Below, one piece after another: positions 1 through 7,861 of a DNA stretch of 32,747 bases. A program made the translations under genes and the position numbers. Numbering within the stretch: the first letter of the stretch is position 1; each line of letters starts with the position of its first letter. Under the pieces are notes generated by a model, which ran no database searches, was not told the origin of the DNA, and saw only the letters and a list, made by a program, of their open reading frames with translations. The stretch is from positions 1-32,747 of the forward strand of contig AMYY01000032.1 of the NCBI GenBank assembly GCA_000335735.1, written 5' to 3'. The DNA is from an alpha proteobacterium L41A (GTDB lineage: Bacteria > Pseudomonadota > Alphaproteobacteria > Caulobacterales > Caulobacteraceae).

Positions 1-335
1 GGCGTGGGCGTCGGGGCCGGGCGCGGCGGCGTGGGCCGCGGCGGCGTCGGGGTTGGGCGCGGCTGGGGTTGCGGCGGCGTCGGCTCGGGCGTCGGCGGCA
101 CGGGATCGGGCTGCTGCACCGGAGCGGTCGCGGCGTCGTCGGGCGAAGGTTCGGGCTGCGGATTGTCCGCCGGCGCCGCCTGGATCACCTCTTCCGACAC
201 GATGGTCACCGGCACCGAGGCGACCAGCGGCGTCTCGTCCTCGTCCGTCTTGGGCGACACCATCACGAAGGCGAGCGCGACCACCCCGGCGTGCAGGGCG
301 AGCGATCCGAAGATGGCGGGGCTCGGCCGACGCAA
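1..335 (-). CDS. tolA: TolA, N-terminal part (cut by window edge)
   Basis: This is the N-terminal part of the Tol-Pal energy-transducing protein, which links the inner-membrane TolQR motor to the outer membrane. A single membrane segment lies at about residues 5-26 and carries the S-x3-H motif (SLALH) that TolA and TonB use to contact the motor. After it come an acidic stretch and a proline-rich linker of PTP/PRP units that runs off the window. The gene follows tolR directly. No ATG or GTG fits, so I chose TTG at 335, which has GGAGG ten bases upstream (346-350). A CTG at 344 overlapping the tolR stop is the alternative but has no room for a ribosome binding site. TonB is possible, but the tolQ-tolR context makes TolA much more likely. 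Confidence 0.8.
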   Translation of the reverse strand, partial: MRRPSPAIFGSLALHAGVVALAFVMVSPKTDEDETPLVASVPVTIVSEEVIQAAPADNPQPEPSPDDAATAPVQQPDPVPPTPEPTPPQPQPRPTPTPPRPTPPRPAPTPT

Positions 336-340
336 AGGGT

Positions 341-793
341 TCAGGCCTCCGGCGCCGTGTCGGTGATCAGGTTCAGCTTGGTGAAGCCCGAGGCGCTCAA
401 CCGCGCCATCACCCGCGCCACCGCCTGATAGGGCGCGCGCCCGTCGGCCCGCACGAACACCGGCCGCTCCGACGCTTTTTCGGCGCCTCCGGCTTCGGTC
501 AACAGGCGCGTGGACAGGGCGTCGAACGCCGTCTCGCTGTCGCCGACGAAGATCGCGCCCTGCTGGTCGATGCTGACCGAAAGGGGTTCGGACTTGATCT
601 CGACCGCGCTGGCCTCGGTCTTGGGCAGTTCGACCGGCACGCCCACCGTCAGCAGGGGCGCCGAGATCATGAAGATGATCAGCAGCACCAGCATCACGTC
701 CACCAGGGGCGTGACGTTGATCTCGGTCAGAGGCCCTTTACGCCCCCTGCGTCCCCGGCGCCCGCCGCCGCTCGCACCACCGCCCAAGGCCAT
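341..793 (-). CDS. tolR: TolR, ExbD/TolR family
   Basis: Inner-membrane subunit of the Tol-Pal proton-driven motor, 150 residues, the usual family length. A basic glycine-rich N-terminus precedes the motif [19 protein letters not shown] at about residues 24-42, whose aspartate is the proton-carrying residue of TolR/ExbD. A periplasmic domain follows and ends with the typical pattern of a conserved final strand (FTKLNLITD). It starts three bases after the tolQ stop and is followed at once by tolA, so the three are co-transcribed. No anomalies seen. Confidence 0.95.
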   Translation of the reverse strand: MALGGGASGGGRRGRRGRKGPLTEINVTPLVDVMLVLLIIFMISAPLLTVGVPVELPKTEASAVEIKSEPLSVSIDQQGAIFVGDSETAFDALSTRLLTEAGGAEKASERPVFVRADGRAPYQAVARVMARLSASGFTKLNLITDTAPEA

Positions 794-796
794 GGT

Positions 797-1549
797 TCAG
801 GCGCCCCGCTTCAGGCTGAGGTCGCTGGACGGCGGGGGCGGAGGCGGCGGGGCCGACGGGCTGCCCAGGCGGCGCGCCACGGCCGCCTGCAGGTCGTCGG
901 CGAAGGCCTCCAGACGCCCCGTGAACTTGCCCGCGTCGATCGAGAACTTGTTGTAGGCGATATAGGCCGGGATGGCCGCCGCCAGGCCGATGGCCGTGGC
1001 GAACAGGGCTTCGGCGATGGCCGGCGCCACCGTCGTCAGATTGGTGTTGCCCGCCGCCGCGATCCGCCCGAACGCATTCATGATGCCCCACACGGTGCCG
1101 AACAGGCCGATGAAGGGCGAGGCCGTGGCCACCACCGACAGCACGCCCAGGCCGTTCTCGATACGCTGGCCCTCGCGCGAGATCAGGCTGTTCATCGCCT
1201 TGTCGATGCGCACCAGCAGCAGGTCGCCCTGGTGCTCGTTCAAAGCCCCGCGCTGGCGCGCCTCGCGCCAGTCCGACAGGGCGATCACCAGCATGCGCGG
1301 CAGGGCGTGGTCTGGATCCGGCCCCGCCTGTGACGCCACCTCTTCCAGCGATCGGCCCGATTGAACCGACTTTTCGAAGTCGTCGGCGCGCTTGTTCAGC
1401 GCCGTGAAGCGAACTGCCTTGTCGATGATGATCGTCCACGACCAGATCGAGGCCGCCGCCAGCCCGATCATCACGCTCTTGACCACCCAGTCGGCGGTCA
1501 TGAACAGCTCGACCGGGTTCATCATCGCGGCGTCGACAGGCGTGGTCAT
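797..1549 (-). CDS. tolQ: TolQ, MotA/TolQ/ExbB proton channel
   Basis: Channel-forming inner-membrane subunit of the Tol-Pal system, which uses the proton gradient to maintain the outer membrane and constrict it at division. It has 250 residues. A first membrane segment lies at about residues 22-44. The MotA/TolQ core follows, with the segments around [19 protein letters not shown] and [20 protein letters not shown] that carry the conserved threonines lining the proton path. The C-terminal tail is proline-rich (PPPPPPP), which is unusual in sequence but not in position. The start has GGAG seven bases upstream. In many proteobacteria ybgC directly precedes tolQ; here three genes separate them. 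Confidence 0.95.
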   Translation of the reverse strand: MTTPVDAAMMNPVELFMTADWVVKSVMIGLAAASIWSWTIIIDKAVRFTALNKRADDFEKSVQSGRSLEEVASQAGPDPDHALPRMLVIALSDWREARQRGALNEHQGDLLLVRIDKAMNSLISREGQRIENGLGVLSVVATASPFIGLFGTVWGIMNAFGRIAAAGNTNLTTVAPAIAEALFATAIGLAAAIPAYIAYNKFSIDAGKFTGRLEAFADDLQAAVARRLGSPSAPPPPPPPSSDLSLKRGA

Positions 1550-1711
1550 TCAGGCGCTCCGGGCGGAATCGAGATCGTCACGTCCCCTCTTCGACCGAGC
1601 GGACGTGACCATTGTGTGGCGTCCGGCCCGTTTAGCCCCGACCCGTCCGCCCGTCATCTGACAGGCGCGTCATAAGGGTTAACAGCAGGTTACCCCTTTC
1701 AAGAGACAGCA

Positions 1712-2424
1712 TCACAGGATCATCGAAATCGCATTGCCGAAGTTGTGCAGCAGGATCGGCAGCAGCAGGCTTCCGGTCCGCAGACGCAGCCACACGGCGA
1801 TGAAAGAAGGCAGGGCGGTCAGCGCCATGGTCATCGGATCGAACGAGAAGGCGTCGTGTGAAAAGCCGAACGCGTGCGCCATGCCAAACAGCAGGCAGGA
1901 CAGGACGGCGCCCCAGCTCCAGTCGACGCCGAGAAAGCGCTTCGTGCCGGTGAAGGCCTGGCAGAGCGCGAAGAGCAGGATTCCCCGGTAGAACGGCTCT
2001 TCCTCCAGACCCGGCAAGGTCAGTTGAAAGGCGATGTCCTCGCCCGTCGTCGGCCCACCCGGAAAGGCCAGGGCGATCACCACGAAGAAGGCGCAATAGA
2101 GCAGGGCGACCGGCAGGGCGGACTTCAGACTGCCTGGCGTCTGAAGCAGCATGAAACCGCTGCGACGCCATCCGAAAGCGGCGAGGCCGCAATGGCCAGT
2201 GTGGCGGCCAGAGCCAGCAGTTTGCCCTGCCAGTTCCACGAACCGCCGATCACATCCGGCAGCAGTCCATATACGCCCGTCAGCAGAGCATCGTTGATCG
2301 CCACCAGCAGGGCCGCCGCCATCAGCCATCGCCATGAAAAGCGTCGACGGTCCATCGCCCCGATGCAAGCGCCGACCACGAGGAGAAGCGCCAGAACACC
2401 TCCCAATCCAATCAATCCGTTCAT
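1712..2424 (-). pseudogene. CPBP family intramembrane protease, frameshifted
   Basis: Two overlapping reading frames together spell one CPBP (CAAX protease/bacteriocin-processing, Abi) membrane protein of about 235 residues. The N-terminal frame (2424 down to about 2180) encodes two or three hydrophobic segments starting MNGLIGLGGVLALLLVVG. The C-terminal frame (about 2195 down to 1712) carries the family motifs: EEEPFYRG (the EExxxR motif), HAFGFSHD and HNFGN. Passing from one frame to the other needs a single-base step between about 2171 and 2195. The start ATG at 2424 is supported by GAGGAG six bases upstream. Without the frame change, a shorter protein could start at ATG 2152 and keep the catalytic motifs. 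This may be a true inactivating deletion or a sequencing error. Confidence 0.65.
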
Positions 2425-2485
2425 CCGCATCTCCTCAACCTGCTGATGGCGGAGGTGCTATTTTTGAATGGATCGAGGCGTCTCC

Positions 2486-3598
2486 TCAGAACTCGACTTT
2501 TCGCTCCTCAGAACCTGTCATCGCAGATTCCGGACTAGGCGCGGCCTGCCTGGCGGCAGTTCGATACTGGCTGGGCGCACAGCCTTCGACCGCTCGGAAC
2601 GCGCGGTTGAAGCTGGGCAATGAAGCGAACCCGCTATCCAATGCAATGGCGATCAGCTTGTCATCAGCGCGGCCTGGCTCGCCCAGCAACCGGCGCGCTT
2701 CGGCGACACGGTAGTGGTTCAGAAAGCTGCGGAAATGATCATGTCCCAGTTCGTGGTTGATCAGGTTGCGGACGGCGCGCTCCGGCGCGTCCATGCGTGC
2801 GACGAACCCCGCAAATGTCAGTTCGGGATCCAGGAACACGCGCTCGATCTCCACCAGGGTCGTCAGCCGGCGTCGAAGGCCGTCATCCCGCGCTCGGCTA
2901 GATTGGATTGCGACGAGCGCCAGCCCTTTATCTGCGACGCCAAAGGTCAACAGGTCTGTCGGCACGGTCACAAGCTCACCCACCAACCACAAGCCGAACG
3001 CCAGAACAGCCCCATTCTGGCTCATCGAAAAGGCAAGCGGACGCCATGAGAAGCCGAACAACAAATCCGCTGACAGATCGACGAACAGCATCCCGCCCAG
3101 AAGGACCGCCACCATCAGGCGCGCGTCGTGACGTCTCTGGATCAGGTCGTCAGATCGTTCGGCCAGCAGCCGCCAGACCAGATGACCGATGATCGCAAAG
3201 CCCAGCGGCACCAGCAGGCGCGACCATTCGATTTGCGCCAGAGCTTCGCCGAATAATCCGCGATCAAGCCCGGCGATCAGCCCCCATGCCAGACCAACGA
3301 CCAGCACGCCCCCCTTCAGCCGGAACCGGCTGTCGAAACACGACAGGCAGAACCACCACAGAAAAATGACCGTGAAGCCGCTGACCAGATTGGCGACCGC
3401 GCCGACCTCGCCATCGGGCGACAGATCGCCGAGCGGCGTATTGCCGATGACGAAACCGGAAACGCAAACCGCCATCGGCGCAAACAGAATGGCGGGCAGG
3501 CCGATCCGCCGTCGCTGGCGCAGCAGCAGGCCCGCCAGAAGAAGGATCGTCACCACCGCGCCGGCCCGGATGGCGACGTCGATCTGGGCGATGATCAT
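2486..3598 (-). CDS. membrane-bound AraC-type transcriptional regulator
   Basis: A 370-residue protein with about six to seven hydrophobic segments in residues 1-225, followed by a cytoplasmic AraC/XylS DNA-binding domain at about residues 255-355. The HTH part reads as expected for the family, with a first helix-turn-helix around FAGFVARMDAPERAVRNLIN and the second-half signature ALDSGFASLPSFNRAFRAVEG. This layout fits regulators that sense a signal in or across the membrane. It sits just upstream of the broken CPBP protease gene in the same direction, so it may have controlled it or shared its transcript; that is inference. Its ligand and targets are unknown. Confidence 0.85.
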   Translation of the reverse strand: MIIAQIDVAIRAGAVVTILLLAGLLLRQRRRIGLPAILFAPMAVCVSGFVIGNTPLGDLSPDGEVGAVANLVSGFTVIFLWWFCLSCFDSRFRLKGGVLVVGLAWGLIAGLDRGLFGEALAQIEWSRLLVPLGFAIIGHLVWRLLAERSDDLIQRRHDARLMVAVLLGGMLFVDLSADLLFGFSWRPLAFSMSQNGAVLAFGLWLVGELVTVPTDLLTFGVADKGLALVAIQSSRARDDGLRRRLTTLVEIERVFLDPELTFAGFVARMDAPERAVRNLINHELGHDHFRSFLNHYRVAEARRLLGEPGRADDKLIAIALDSGFASLPSFNRAFRAVEGCAPSQYRTAARQAAPSPESAMTGSEERKVEF

Positions 3599-3631
3599 CG
3601 CGTCACGCCGATGGACGTCGAGGCTTCAGCC

Positions 3632-4066
3632 TCACTCCGCGCCCGTCCGACGCGCGTTCGGATCGACCGCGACAGAGACCGGGGCGCCGACGCTGATGAT
3701 GACGCCCTCGTGGCCTTCCTTGGCGATGGAATAGGTGGCGGCGTCCTTCAGCAGTTGCTCCTCGCACTGGCGATCGCCCGCCCGGCCCATTTCGGCGCAG
3801 CCGCGCTTGGCCGCATCGGTCCAGCCCAGGACCCGGCGCGTCGCCGCCTCGGCCCGCTTGATCGCCGCCTCGTCCTCGGCGGCGGCTTGCGCGATCAGGG
3901 CCTGACGCGCGCCCTGCTGGTATTGCAGCTCGGCCTGGCCCGCCATCTTGCGCTCCCAAACCTTATAATAGGGACAGCCCACCAGCCCGCCGCCGACCAG
4001 CAGCACGAACAGCAGGATCGTGACGATCACCGCGCTGGCGGACATCTTGTAGGTTTCTGCGGCCAT
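3632..4066 (-). CDS. hypothetical single-pass membrane protein
   Basis: I recognise no family. The 144-residue product has one membrane segment at about residues 10-30 (ASAVIVTILLFVLLVGGGLV), then a basic patch (YYKVWERK) and an alanine- and glutamate-rich helical stretch at about residues 40-80 (AELQYQQGARQALIAQAAAE), which could be a short coiled coil. The C-terminal part is less ordered and ends with VGAPVSVAVDPNARRTG. The helical stretch resembles the juxtamembrane part of SPFH/prohibitin-like proteins, but no SPFH domain follows. The ATG at 4066 has AGGGGG eight bases upstream. It lies 27 bases after ybgC and 33 bases before the AraC-type gene, probably on the same transcript. Confidence 0.7.
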   Translation of the reverse strand: MAAETYKMSASAVIVTILLFVLLVGGGLVGCPYYKVWERKMAGQAELQYQQGARQALIAQAAAEDEAAIKRAEAATRRVLGWTDAAKRGCAEMGRAGDRQCEEQLLKDAATYSIAKEGHEGVIISVGAPVSVAVDPNARRTGAE

Positions 4067-4093
4067 GACGTTTTCCCCCTCGTTGGCGCGATC

Positions 4094-4561
4094 CTAGTCG
4101 GCGGTTCCACTGGCCGCCAGCCACGGCGTGACCTTCTCGACCAGCCCCTTCGACGGCCGTCGCGGCCGCCCGTCCAGATGGATGCAAACCGCCGTCACCT
4201 CCGCCCGGCACAGCACCTCGCCGGCGCGCTCCACGCTCTGGCGGATGATCAGCCGCACGCCCTTCACCTGCTCGTAAACTGTGCGCACCACCAGGGCGTC
4301 GTCGATCCGCGCGGGCTTCAGATATTTGATGTTCAGCTCGGACACCACGAAGGCCAGCGGCTCGGCCTCCTCCAGCAGATCGGCGTGCCCCACCCCGATG
4401 GCGCGCAGAAAATCGGACCGCCCTCGCTCGAAATAGCGCACATAGTTGGCGTGATAGACCAGGCCGGTGAAATCGGTGTCCTCGTAATAGACGCGCACCG
4501 GCAACAGGTGATCGCGCCCCTCGAAACGGCCGGCGGTGGGTTGGTCGGAGATTGCGATCAC
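4094..4561 (-). CDS. ybgC: YbgC, Tol-Pal-associated acyl-CoA thioesterase (alternative separate start)
   Basis: Hot-dog-fold acyl-CoA thioesterase found with the tol-pal genes, 155 residues if read from GTG 4561, the normal family size. The YbgC/4-hydroxybenzoyl-CoA signature VYYEDTDFTGLVYHANYVRY lies at about residues 24-43, with the catalytic aspartate in the TDF triplet (about D30), followed by FERGRSDFLRAIG. The C-terminal part (LVEKVTPW) is typical. In the sequence as given, this region is in frame with the membrane protein upstream, so the product may be made only as part of the fusion, or also from this internal GTG. Other possible starts exist: an ATG a few codons upstream of the heptamer repeat is in frame. 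Confidence 0.85.
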   Translation of the reverse strand: MIAISDQPTAGRFEGRDHLLPVRVYYEDTDFTGLVYHANYVRYFERGRSDFLRAIGVGHADLLEEAEPLAFVVSELNIKYLKPARIDDALVVRTVYEQVKGVRLIIRQSVERAGEVLCRAEVTAVCIHLDGRPRRPSKGLVEKVTPWLAASGTAD

Positions 4562-5428
4562 TGAAACCTCGTGCGTCGTGCGTCGTGCAGACGCCATAGC
4601 CAGTCCGATCGCGACAAGCCATCCGATCACGGGCGAAGCGCCATATCCCACCACCGGCGCCGGATAGGCGCCCAGCAGATTGGCCGCCGACAGACCGATC
4701 CAGAACCCGGCCATGGCCAGTCCGGCGGCGGCTCCGACGCCCAGCGCGCGCCATCCCATCCAAAGCAACGGGGCTGACAGCGCAATCAGAGCCATCCCCG
4801 CCGCCGCGCCCAGGAGCGGCGACACGGCCCAGACCGTCGGCACGACGTCCTCGACATAGGGAACGCGCGGCAGAGCCTCCGAACGCGTCAGGCTCCACAG
4901 CGCCAGAATCCAGGACAGGGCCGCCAGCGGCGCCAGCGTCTTCCACGACCCTCTCGCCGCCGTCAGCAGCCCCGTCGTCCCCACGGCGAAGGCCAGGCTG
5001 GCGGCCCCATCGAAGCCGAGACCGAACGTCAGGATCGCCGAGGCGGCGACACCCGCCGTCCACACATCGTCTGCATCCTGCGCCACGAGCCAGAGCAGCG
5101 GCGCGCCCAGCAGCGAAGCGGGGTGAATCAGAACCGGCCCCAGCGCCAGCCAGCGATGCGCGCCCTGCATCTCCACGCCCGTCGTCAGCATCAGGACGGC
5201 GAAGACCAGGATCGCCGCCGCCGAGATCAGCCTCGGCCCCCGGCCCGGCCGCGCCATCCGCGACGCCGCCCAAAGCGCCACGGCCCCGATCAGAAACGCC
5301 GCACCCTGGACCGCGACCGACGCCGTCCCTGCCCCGGCCGCCCGGATCGCCAGCAGACTGATCGCCGCCGTCGCCGTGATCTGTGCGATCAGGGCGAGTG
5401 CTGGCCCATTCAACCGACGACGGATCAC
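4094..5428 (-). CDS. fused reading frame: SEDS-like membrane protein plus YbgC thioesterase
   Basis: One uninterrupted frame of 444 codons starts at GTG 5428, which overlaps the stop of the upstream gene (GTGA). Residues 1 to about 285 form a polytopic membrane protein with roughly nine hydrophobic segments. Two stretches resemble FtsW/RodA (SEDS) proteins: GAHRWLALGPVLIHPASLL (compare SEDS GAxRWxxxGxxxxQPSE) and VVGYGASPVIGWLVAIGLAM (compare PFISYGGSxLLxxxxxxGL). It is shorter than real SEDS enzymes (about 380-420), and the catalytic aspartate region is not clearly kept. Residues from about 290 on are a complete YbgC. The junction sits on a 7-base tandem repeat (4568-4588); with one unit fewer, the membrane gene would stop at a TGA overlapping a GTG start of ybgC. 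I infer two genes joined by a recent 7-base duplication. Confidence 0.6.
   Translation of the reverse strand: MIRRRLNGPALALIAQITATAAISLLAIRAAGAGTASVAVQGAAFLIGAVALWAASRMARPGRGPRLISAAAILVFAVLMLTTGVEMQGAHRWLALGPVLIHPASLLGAPLLWLVAQDADDVWTAGVAASAILTFGLGFDGAASLAFAVGTTGLLTAARGSWKTLAPLAALSWILALWSLTRSEALPRVPYVEDVVPTVWAVSPLLGAAAGMALIALSAPLLWMGWRALGVGAAAGLAMAGFWIGLSAANLLGAYPAPVVGYGASPVIGWLVAIGLAMASARRTTHEVSVIAISDQPTAGRFEGRDHLLPVRVYYEDTDFTGLVYHANYVRYFERGRSDFLRAIGVGHADLLEEAEPLAFVVSELNIKYLKPARIDDALVVRTVYEQVKGVRLIIRQSVERAGEVLCRAEVTAVCIHLDGRPRRPSKGLVEKVTPWLAASGTAD
4568..4588 (-). repeat. heptanucleotide tandem repeat at the membrane protein/YbgC junction
   Basis: Read on the minus strand, the unit GCACGAC is present three times in a row, the third copy ending in G instead of C. 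Exact period-7 identity covers 20 bases (4569-4588). Because seven is not a multiple of three, gain or loss of one unit shifts the reading frame. Loss of one unit puts a TGA in frame at 4560-4558, overlapping GTG 4561 by the same GTGA arrangement seen at two other junctions in this window. Confidence 0.85.
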
Positions 5429-5802
5429 GGCCGGCGGTTCGGCGCGGCCATGAAGCCGGGGCAGTAGCTTTGGCGCATTTCGCGAAACTCGGTCGGCAGG
5501 GGGTCGTCGCTGAACAGGATGCGGTTGGGGATGGAGACGAAGCCCACCGCCGGCCCGCCCGCGACGCGCCCGACATAGCCGCACACCGATCGCCTCTGGC
5601 CGTTCTCGGCGTAGCGCAGCTCGGCGCCGCGCCCCGCCTGGGTGCGGATCTGGCGCATCACCCGCGCATCGGCCGGTTCGGGCGACGGGGTGTTCGACGG
5701 CTGCATCAGCACCCAGACGCCGACCGCGCACAGGGCGAGAACCAGCGCCGCCGCGATCATCAGCCGCTGCTGAAGCGGGCTTCGATGGCGCATCACCCTC
5801 AT
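5425..5802 (-). CDS. hypothetical small signal-anchored protein
   Basis: A 125-residue protein of no family I recognise. A basic N-terminus (MRVMRHRSPLQQR) and one hydrophobic segment at about residues 14-32 suggest an inner-membrane anchor with the rest in the periplasm. The soluble part contains two cysteines (SVCGYVG and SYCPGF) that could form a disulfide and a motif AGGPAVGFVSIPNRILF. Its ATG overlaps the stop of the upstream hydrolase gene (ATGA), and its own stop overlaps the GTG of the next membrane protein, so all three are translationally coupled. ATG at codon 4 is a possible alternative start. Confidence 0.75.
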   Translation of the reverse strand: MRVMRHRSPLQQRLMIAAALVLALCAVGVWVLMQPSNTPSPEPADARVMRQIRTQAGRGAELRYAENGQRRSVCGYVGRVAGGPAVGFVSIPNRILFSDDPLPTEFREMRQSYCPGFMAAPNRRP

Positions 5803-7265
5803 GCGGCGGGCGCTTCCAGGGTGAAGTCCAGCGGCGTGTCGGCGGCGGGCAGGCAGGTCCGATCCACCGGCTTGGACGGATCACGCAGGAAGTCGCGCGC
5901 CATCTTGCGCGTGCAGGGACTGGCGTTGATGACGCCGTGGGTCGCATTGGTCACGATCACCACCTGGCTGTTCGCATAGCCCTTGGCGGCGGCCTGGGTC
6001 AGCGGCGGCGGGCAGCCCGGATCGATCTCGGCGGCGACGAACAGGGTCGGGATGTCGGTCTGGACCGGCAGGTTCTCGATCGGCAGCGCCGGCCGTTCGC
6101 CCACCGCCGCGCAGACGTCGAACAGCCGCGACAGCGACGGGACCAGCACTTCAGCCACCGGATCGCCCGCCGCCCCGGCCGCCAGCCGCGCCTTGGATTC
6201 GAAAGGCAGCTCTTCCTTGCACAGGTGGGCCATGTGCTGACCCTCGAAATAATAGGTGCGGTCTTCGGCGATCTCCGCGACCGGCGTCAGGTCGCCGGCG
6301 ATGATCTTGTCCAGATCGACCGGCAGGCTGCGCACGCCCGTCGCGCTATAGGTCGTGTCCATCAAGAAGGCCGACAGGTCGTCGACGGTGAAGGTGCGCC
6401 CATCCTTGCCTGTCACCGGACCGGCCAGCCATTTGCGCGCCTCGGCCTCGAACCGCGCCTGAAGGTCCGGATGCTGCGCCGCGCAGGCCGCCTGGGCCGC
6501 GCATTTGGCCAGGATGATTTTCACCGCCGCCGACACCTGTTCGGGCGTGCCGACGGCCCAGTTGCCCTCGGGCGGCCAGGGACTGTCCATCACGGCGGCG
6601 CGCACGATCTGGGGCTGGTGGGTAATGACCGCCGCCTCGATGCGCGGCCCGTACGATCCGCCCCACAGGTCGAACTTGGCTAGTCCAAGTGCCTGGGCCA
6701 TGTCCTTCACATCGTCGGCGATGGCGGCGGCGTTGTACTGGTTCAGGTCGATCCCTTGCGCCTGATAGCCCTTCAGACAGGCGATCAGCCCGTCGCGGTC
6801 CTTGTCGGACGGCGGCCCCGCATCGGTCAGTTCGACGCCCGGACAGTCCATCGACGGGTTGCTCGCGCCGCCGCCCCGTTGGTCGAACAGGATCACGTCC
6901 TGATCCACCGCAAAGGCTTCCGGATTGCGACGCAGCGCCGCCAGCATCCGTCCCGCTCCGGGCGTCAGGGCCCCGCCCGGCCCGCCGTGGAACATCACGA
7001 TCGGCGGCAGCGCCTGGCCCGCGGCGTCCTTGTAAGGCGCGCTGGCCTTGAAGATGACCACCGCGATATCGATGCGCCGGTCGCTGACCGAGCCGTCGCG
7101 CGCCTCGTCCACCGTCAGGGTCCCGCACCGCACCTCGCGCAGACCCGTCGGCCAATCACTGGGACAGGCCTTGTCGGTGAAGACGGGGGCCGCCGCTCTC
7201 GCAGGCGGCGCCAGACTGGTCAGGCCGGCCGTAAACGCCATCACGGCCAGGGTGCGCAGGATCAT
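5799..7265 (-). CDS. secreted alpha/beta hydrolase, tripeptidyl-aminopeptidase (TAP)-like
   Basis: A 488-residue exported serine hydrolase. Residues 1-24 form a signal peptide ending in ARA-AAP. An oxyanion-hole motif HGGPGG lies at about residues 93-98, FDQRGGGAS at about 128-135, and the nucleophile elbow GGSYG at about 202-206 (serine 204). Near the C-terminus AAEIDPGCPP gives the acid residue and NATHGVIN the histidine, matching the TAP-like C-terminal domain. It probably cleaves peptides or esters in the periplasm; the substrate is unknown. The frame is open 18 codons further upstream, but ATG 7265 is chosen because the signal peptide starts there. It lies 67 bases after brnA. Confidence 0.85.
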   Translation of the reverse strand: MILRTLAVMAFTAGLTSLAPPARAAAPVFTDKACPSDWPTGLREVRCGTLTVDEARDGSVSDRRIDIAVVIFKASAPYKDAAGQALPPIVMFHGGPGGALTPGAGRMLAALRRNPEAFAVDQDVILFDQRGGGASNPSMDCPGVELTDAGPPSDKDRDGLIACLKGYQAQGIDLNQYNAAAIADDVKDMAQALGLAKFDLWGGSYGPRIEAAVITHQPQIVRAAVMDSPWPPEGNWAVGTPEQVSAAVKIILAKCAAQAACAAQHPDLQARFEAEARKWLAGPVTGKDGRTFTVDDLSAFLMDTTYSATGVRSLPVDLDKIIAGDLTPVAEIAEDRTYYFEGQHMAHLCKEELPFESKARLAAGAAGDPVAEVLVPSLSRLFDVCAAVGERPALPIENLPVQTDIPTLFVAAEIDPGCPPPLTQAAAKGYANSQVVIVTNATHGVINASPCTRKMARDFLRDPSKPVDRTCLPAADTPLDFTLEAPAA

Positions 7266-7332
7266 AGGACGACGGCTCCGGTTCCCCCCCAGCAAACCCC
7301 CGCCCGCCCCGCTTGGCAACGCCTATTGCAGT

Positions 7333-7608
7333 TTACGCCGCGTGCTTCTTGCGCGCCGCTTCCGTCAGCGCATCCGCCATCCGCTCGCGCCAGTCTTCCC
7401 CTTCGTCAGCAAAGGCGCGGATGGTGGCGGCGGGTAGTCTTAACTCCACCTCTCGCTCGGCGTCGAATTGGGCATACAGGTCGGGCAGCACGTCTCGTAG
7501 AGGCTGTGCCTTGGCGAAGTCCTCATCGGTCCATTCCGGATTGTCCAGATCGTCGATCTCGACATCCTCGTAGTCGCTTGGATCAAGGCTGAGTTTGGGA
7601 TCAGCCAT
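7333..7608 (-). CDS. brnA: BrnA-like antitoxin
   Basis: A 91-residue acidic protein. The first half ([30 protein letters not shown]) matches the acidic lead of BrnA antitoxins. The second half (VELRLPAATIRAFADEGEDW followed by RERMADAL) matches the ribbon-helix-helix-type DNA-binding region with the usual WxxRMxxAL ending. It should bind and neutralise BrnT and repress its own promoter. It overlaps the end of brnT by 8 bases, the normal toxin-first brnT-brnA order. Family assignment is from sequence pattern only. Confidence 0.8.
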   Translation of the reverse strand: MADPKLSLDPSDYEDVEIDDLDNPEWTDEDFAKAQPLRDVLPDLYAQFDAEREVELRLPAATIRAFADEGEDWRERMADALTEAARKKHAA

Positions 7609-7861
7609 AGCGTTTGCTCTCCTTGGCGTTTGCGCGCCGCAGACTGATGGCTCTCAACGTCCCGTCTCGAAAGGTGAAAGCCAGCATATGCAGTCGCCCA
7701 TCCAGCATACCATAGGCTCGCCATCGTTGCTCACCGTAATCTTGGCGGTCATCGGCGAGGATGCGGGCGGCGCGAAGATCGATCTCGCTCGCCCGCTCAA
7801 GCGACAGCCCGTGCTTCTCGCGATTGCTCGTATCCTTGCCTGGATCGAAGGCGACCCTCAT
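7601..7861 (-). CDS. brnT: BrnT-like toxin, type II toxin-antitoxin
   Basis: An 86-residue protein with the BrnT pattern: [20 protein letters not shown] near the N-terminus, [18 protein letters not shown] in the middle and [16 protein letters not shown] at the C-terminus. BrnT toxins have a RelE-like RNase fold and block growth by cutting RNA; the conserved R, H and E residues of the family are present. The ATG overlaps the ruvB stop (ATGA at 7858-7861), so the toxin may be translated by ribosomes finishing ruvB. That is unusual for a module that normally has its own autoregulated promoter. Confidence 0.85.
   Translation of the reverse strand: MRVAFDPGKDTSNREKHGLSLERASEIDLRAARILADDRQDYGEQRWRAYGMLDGRLHMLAFTFRDGTLRAISLRRANAKESKRYG

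Noticed and set aside
53..1333. Long plus-strand open frame across the tol genes
   Set aside because: It is antisense to tolA, tolR and tolQ, rich in arginine and histidine, with no domain; a by-product of high GC.
4568..4588. Heptamer repeat as a random codon run
   Set aside because: Chance is possible, but its exact place at the gene junction and the restored GTGA overlap on loss of one unit make chance less likely, so it is reported as a finding.
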